DNA of 64,000 nucleotides from Lichtheimia corymbifera B2541. Lineage: Eukaryota; Mucoromycota; Mucoromycetes; Mucorales; Lichtheimiaceae. The position numbers were made by a program, and so were the translations under genes. The notes under the pieces are model-generated. The model was not told where the DNA came from and did no database searches. It saw nothing but the letters and a program-made list of their open reading frames with translations. Numbering within the stretch: position 1 is the first letter of the stretch; every line of letters begins with the position of its first letter. Location: positions 62,001-126,000 of the forward strand of contig JNEU01000877.1 in assembly GCA_000697475.1 (NCBI GenBank), in the 5' to 3' direction. Shown here in pieces: positions 61,046 to 64,000 of this stretch.

Positions 61046-62282
61046 CCTCCTGTGGTGAGCCTCAATTGATACGAATGGCACAGCTCTGGTTCTTGGTAAT
61101 CCGGTCTTCGGTTTCTTGAAGGAAATGAAAGATTATGCGAATCCTGATCCAAACAGCAACGCACAACTAATGATATTCGAAAATGTATACGCGAACGTTC
61201 TTCAATCTAGATATATGCTTTCAACACAAAGGTAATCACAACCAATATGTTTGCTCGCTAATCTCGATCGTGATCAAAAGAACATGAAAGTCAATCGATG
61301 GTCAGGTCTTTTATACCTTTACATGAGGAGATTTACTAGGCGTGCGACATTTTTCAACGTCGGATGTACGACATACTGTAAATGGTACCCAGGTTTTCTA
61401 CATGGTATGTGCGAATCTGCGATTCTTGGATATAATGTTCTTAGTAGTATAATAAATGTAATTGGTTGTCGGGTGAACATAATGCGATATCGGTAGTACT
61501 AAACTGCGATTGGGATGTCGTACCTCCGGGATCGAAAAATGTCGTTCACGTAGTAAATCCATGAGGAGGTTATGATCAATCTAAGCTTTCATGGGCACAT
61601 GACAGATTTTGTGGGACATTCTGGTAAAAGAAATGGAAAATGTGATAAGACGTATGAGTTATCAAGAACATAGAATTCCAAAATGAAGGTTCCTCCCCTC
61701 TACTTTACTAGAGCTTAAAATATCCACGGTGTATATGGTTATGCGTGTAGTGATAGAGCAGATATGAGTAAGTGAACCTCGAGGTAGGCCATTTTATTCT
61801 AGAGAAGGACCAGGTGATCTATAACTAGGTATACATATGGCGTGCCAAAAAGTATGAAGTTCGATGATGATGGTTGTGGATGGTTGAAGCGTTGCACTCA
61901 ATGCTGATTGTCAAACCGAATTAACTTTTGTCTGTCCCACATTTGCACGGTACTCCAAATAAAGCCAGCAACCTTACATATAACCTTGCACGAGCTGAGT
62001 ATGGATGACGAGCGTACGTGATTATGCCAGAATAGACACCGTTGGTCATAGACACAACTCAGTCAACTTGAATTGTTTTCCACAGCCGTCATTTGATTCT
62101 CCTGTCATCGCATGTCTTTGTCACACTACATTCTTCCACTCAGAAACCTCATCCTGTATGATTTTAAAGTGGTACATTAACACTGAGGTGCATTTACGGT
62201 TATAGGCAAATCGAGATTACTATCATCATTTTGTGTTCACAGTGCTGGAAATTGCTGAGAATAAGGCTTTATTATTATCTTC
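61046..62282. other. Region between crystallin-like gene and SF3B2 second copy
   Basis: 1.2 kb without a recognised gene. It includes the promoter of the crystallin-like gene. No similarity to the sequence 3' of the intact SF3B2 gene is seen, so the duplicated segment ends sharply at about 62283. Confidence 0.5.
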
Positions 62283-64000
62283 CTAAAATCTAAACTCTTT
62301 TCCAAGAAATCTGCTTCATCTTTTCCGCTTGTCGATGTTCCATGTACATATCAGAAAGATCTTCGTGTTGTGGATAATGCCTCTTTTCCTCTTCTTCTTC
62401 CATTTGTCCTTGCTCATATCTGGATCGCAATGATCGGCCATCTACATCATGCTCATGCCGTCCTCAGGCTGTTGAGTATATTGTGATCCCATGAATCCTT
62501 GTATTGTGCCACGTGAACTTTGTGACAGGACATGGTATAGATACTTGGTCTCGTTGGGCTCCTCTTTTTCTTCAATTGGTGGTCATTTGCGTAGCTCGAT
62601 GTAACCTGACATATCCATTTGAATGATAAGGATTGATTGTTTCTCCATGCTCTTCCTCAAAACCGCTTCTATGTGCAATCATTAATAAAGAGAACCATTT
62701 TACCTCGTAACAAGTCCTTACCTTCTTGACTCATATCCTTGTATTCCAACTCTGGTTCAAGTTCACCCCAAAGTGATTTATCCACGTCGTTTTGTTTGTC
62801 GTCCTACCCCATGAGATGTCAATACAACGATCTTCTGCCATCATCGTTCTTCATTTTTACCTTTCAATATCCTTTTCTCCAACTTGAAGTGGCGCACCCC
62901 AACCACCACGCTGATATCCCGACTCACAACCATGGGGAATGGGAGCATTCACCACTGGAAGCTTTAATCCTGCATAGCTTGGTGGTGGACCAATACGTTG
63001 CTTTGCAAAGAGCCATGGCGGTGGATCATTCGGTTGCATACGAAGAGCATCACATAGTGTATCAGATAATTCTCCAGGTTTGAACGCTTTGCTCCACTCC
63101 TTTCCTTCATAGTACCTAGATCCATCATATTAAGATCCAACAACATCTATGTGGGAGACACCTATATACACTTACAATTCACCATGCCTTGTCAGCTCCA
63201 CACAGATGGGAAATCGGACGAAAGCAGCATGTAACTTTTGGTAGTCAACATCCATCTTGCCCAATTTGGGATTGAGTCTTGCACGTCGCTTAGCACTTGC
63301 TCTTGCTTGGGCTTCCTTTTCACGCATGGCATCTCGTTTGTCTGCTATTCCTGTTTGTGCAATGTAATCTACATAAACATCATTGTTAGATCATGATACG
63401 AGTGTGCAATCGAAAGGGAACTTACCTGGAAGCTGCCATGGAAGACGCTCTTTGCGTTGTAGATAGCCACGTCTCTTCCACCACCAATGGCGTGGGACAG
63501 GTACGGTATTGCGGTATGATTTCAGAGTCACCAAAAGATCAGGATCGGATGCTGTTGTATCCCATGGCTATCCAAAGGCGTATAAGCACCATTTATGCAG
63601 TATACAAACATGTAATCCATCCATTTTTACCTCGACCACTTCAGGGGCATCCGTCAATTGCTTCAACTCGCTTACAGTCAATTGAGCAAGTCGCTTTAGC
63701 TTCTTTTTGGATATGGTGTTGGTGGATTCATTCTTGTCCTTGTCCAGACTTTGCGAAGGTGCTTGATGGGTGTTGGTATCAACTTTTGTCGCTGCTGCTG
63801 TTGCTACTGTCAAGGTGGGTATAGTAAAATGCTCAATAACAGGTCCAAGCGCTTGCCACTCGCTTTCTGATGGTAATTGAATAGGCTGATCAAGAACAAG
63901 CGATACATTGTCAGCTGCGACTGCATCGGGCGTTGTTATTGTTGTAATGGTAGTGGTGGTGGTGGTAGCAGCCTAACATGAGGAAGAGTCAACGACTAAA
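62283..64000 (-). pseudogene. Second SF3B2 copy: decayed 3' half, intact 5' part, runs off window
   Basis: Offset 3952 from the intact gene. From about 63,233 to the window end it looks identical to 59,281-60,048, including introns. From 63,230 back to 62,283 it has many substitutions, then deletions. The last exon lost about 33 bp (the region coding ELENLSS and neighbours), about 13 bp near EEDIP, and one base near VSEEE (reading CAAAACCGC against CAGAAACCGC). Several of these break the frame. The final TAG is kept. So the copy cannot make a full protein from these exons, although a protein truncated after the PSP domain is conceivable. The 5' exon lies beyond the window. Confidence 0.85.

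Noticed and set aside
59441..63824. Identical plus-strand 143-codon frames at 59441-59872 and 63393-63824
   Set aside because: They are antisense shadows of SF3B2 exons 2-3 in the two copies, including intron sequence.

Overview
The window reads as nuclear DNA from an early-diverging filamentous fungus, most likely Mucoromycota/Mucorales (inference). It is gene-dense on both strands. Introns are short (about 45-110 nt, GTAAGT-type donors) and I infer about 85 of them. The genes include CDC24-type RhoGEF, VTC, DBP7, MET2 and an HDEL-ending PDI; low-complexity Ser/Gln/His tracts are frequent. There is no bacterial or organellar character. Exon coordinates were worked out by hand from splice consensus, reading frame and family knowledge. 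Each spliced CDS length came out as a multiple of three, but no transcript data were available.

Left part (1-13.3 kb): 3' part of an Mdm1/SNX13-type PXA-RGS-PX-nexin gene, a small membrane protein, RPL5 (with a candidate intronic C/D snoRNA), CDC24, and pyridoxal kinase.

13.8-20.4 kb: a gene-poor repeat island. It is a large inverted repeat with arms of about 1.9-2.1 kb centred near 17,156. The core of each arm is almost identical to the other without indels. The outer part of each arm is built from diverged 155-195 bp monomers in a roughly 520 bp higher-order pattern. The spacer holds unrecognised coding debris.

20.7-28.3 kb: a Gdown1/POLR2M-like protein, a myristoylatable EF-hand protein, a PSI-domain inositol-type transporter, and a cyclin with several SUMO-consensus motifs. 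28.3-31.9 kb is a second gene-poor zone with tandem repeats and gene remnants.

31.9-55.3 kb is a dense housekeeping run: ECT1, an acidic GPI-type protein, PDI, GPD1, a membrane kelch protein, a Q/N-rich wall-sensor-like protein, a nucleotide-sugar transporter, an SCP2 protein, MET2 and SER3 (divergent, sharing a Gcn4-type site), DBP7, an MGR3-like TPR protein and a VTC polyphosphate synthetase subunit.

55.3-64 kb: a secreted YHPP-repeat protein, SF3B2/CUS1, a secreted beta-gamma-crystallin-like protein, and a second partly decayed copy of SF3B2 that runs off the window end.

Functional threads (inference): secretory pathway and cell surface (PDI, nucleotide-sugar transporter, kelch, sensor, GPI and YHPP proteins), phospholipid and inositol metabolism (ECT1, inositol transporter, GPD1, SCP2), and amino-acid biosynthesis (MET2, SER3, pyridoxal kinase).
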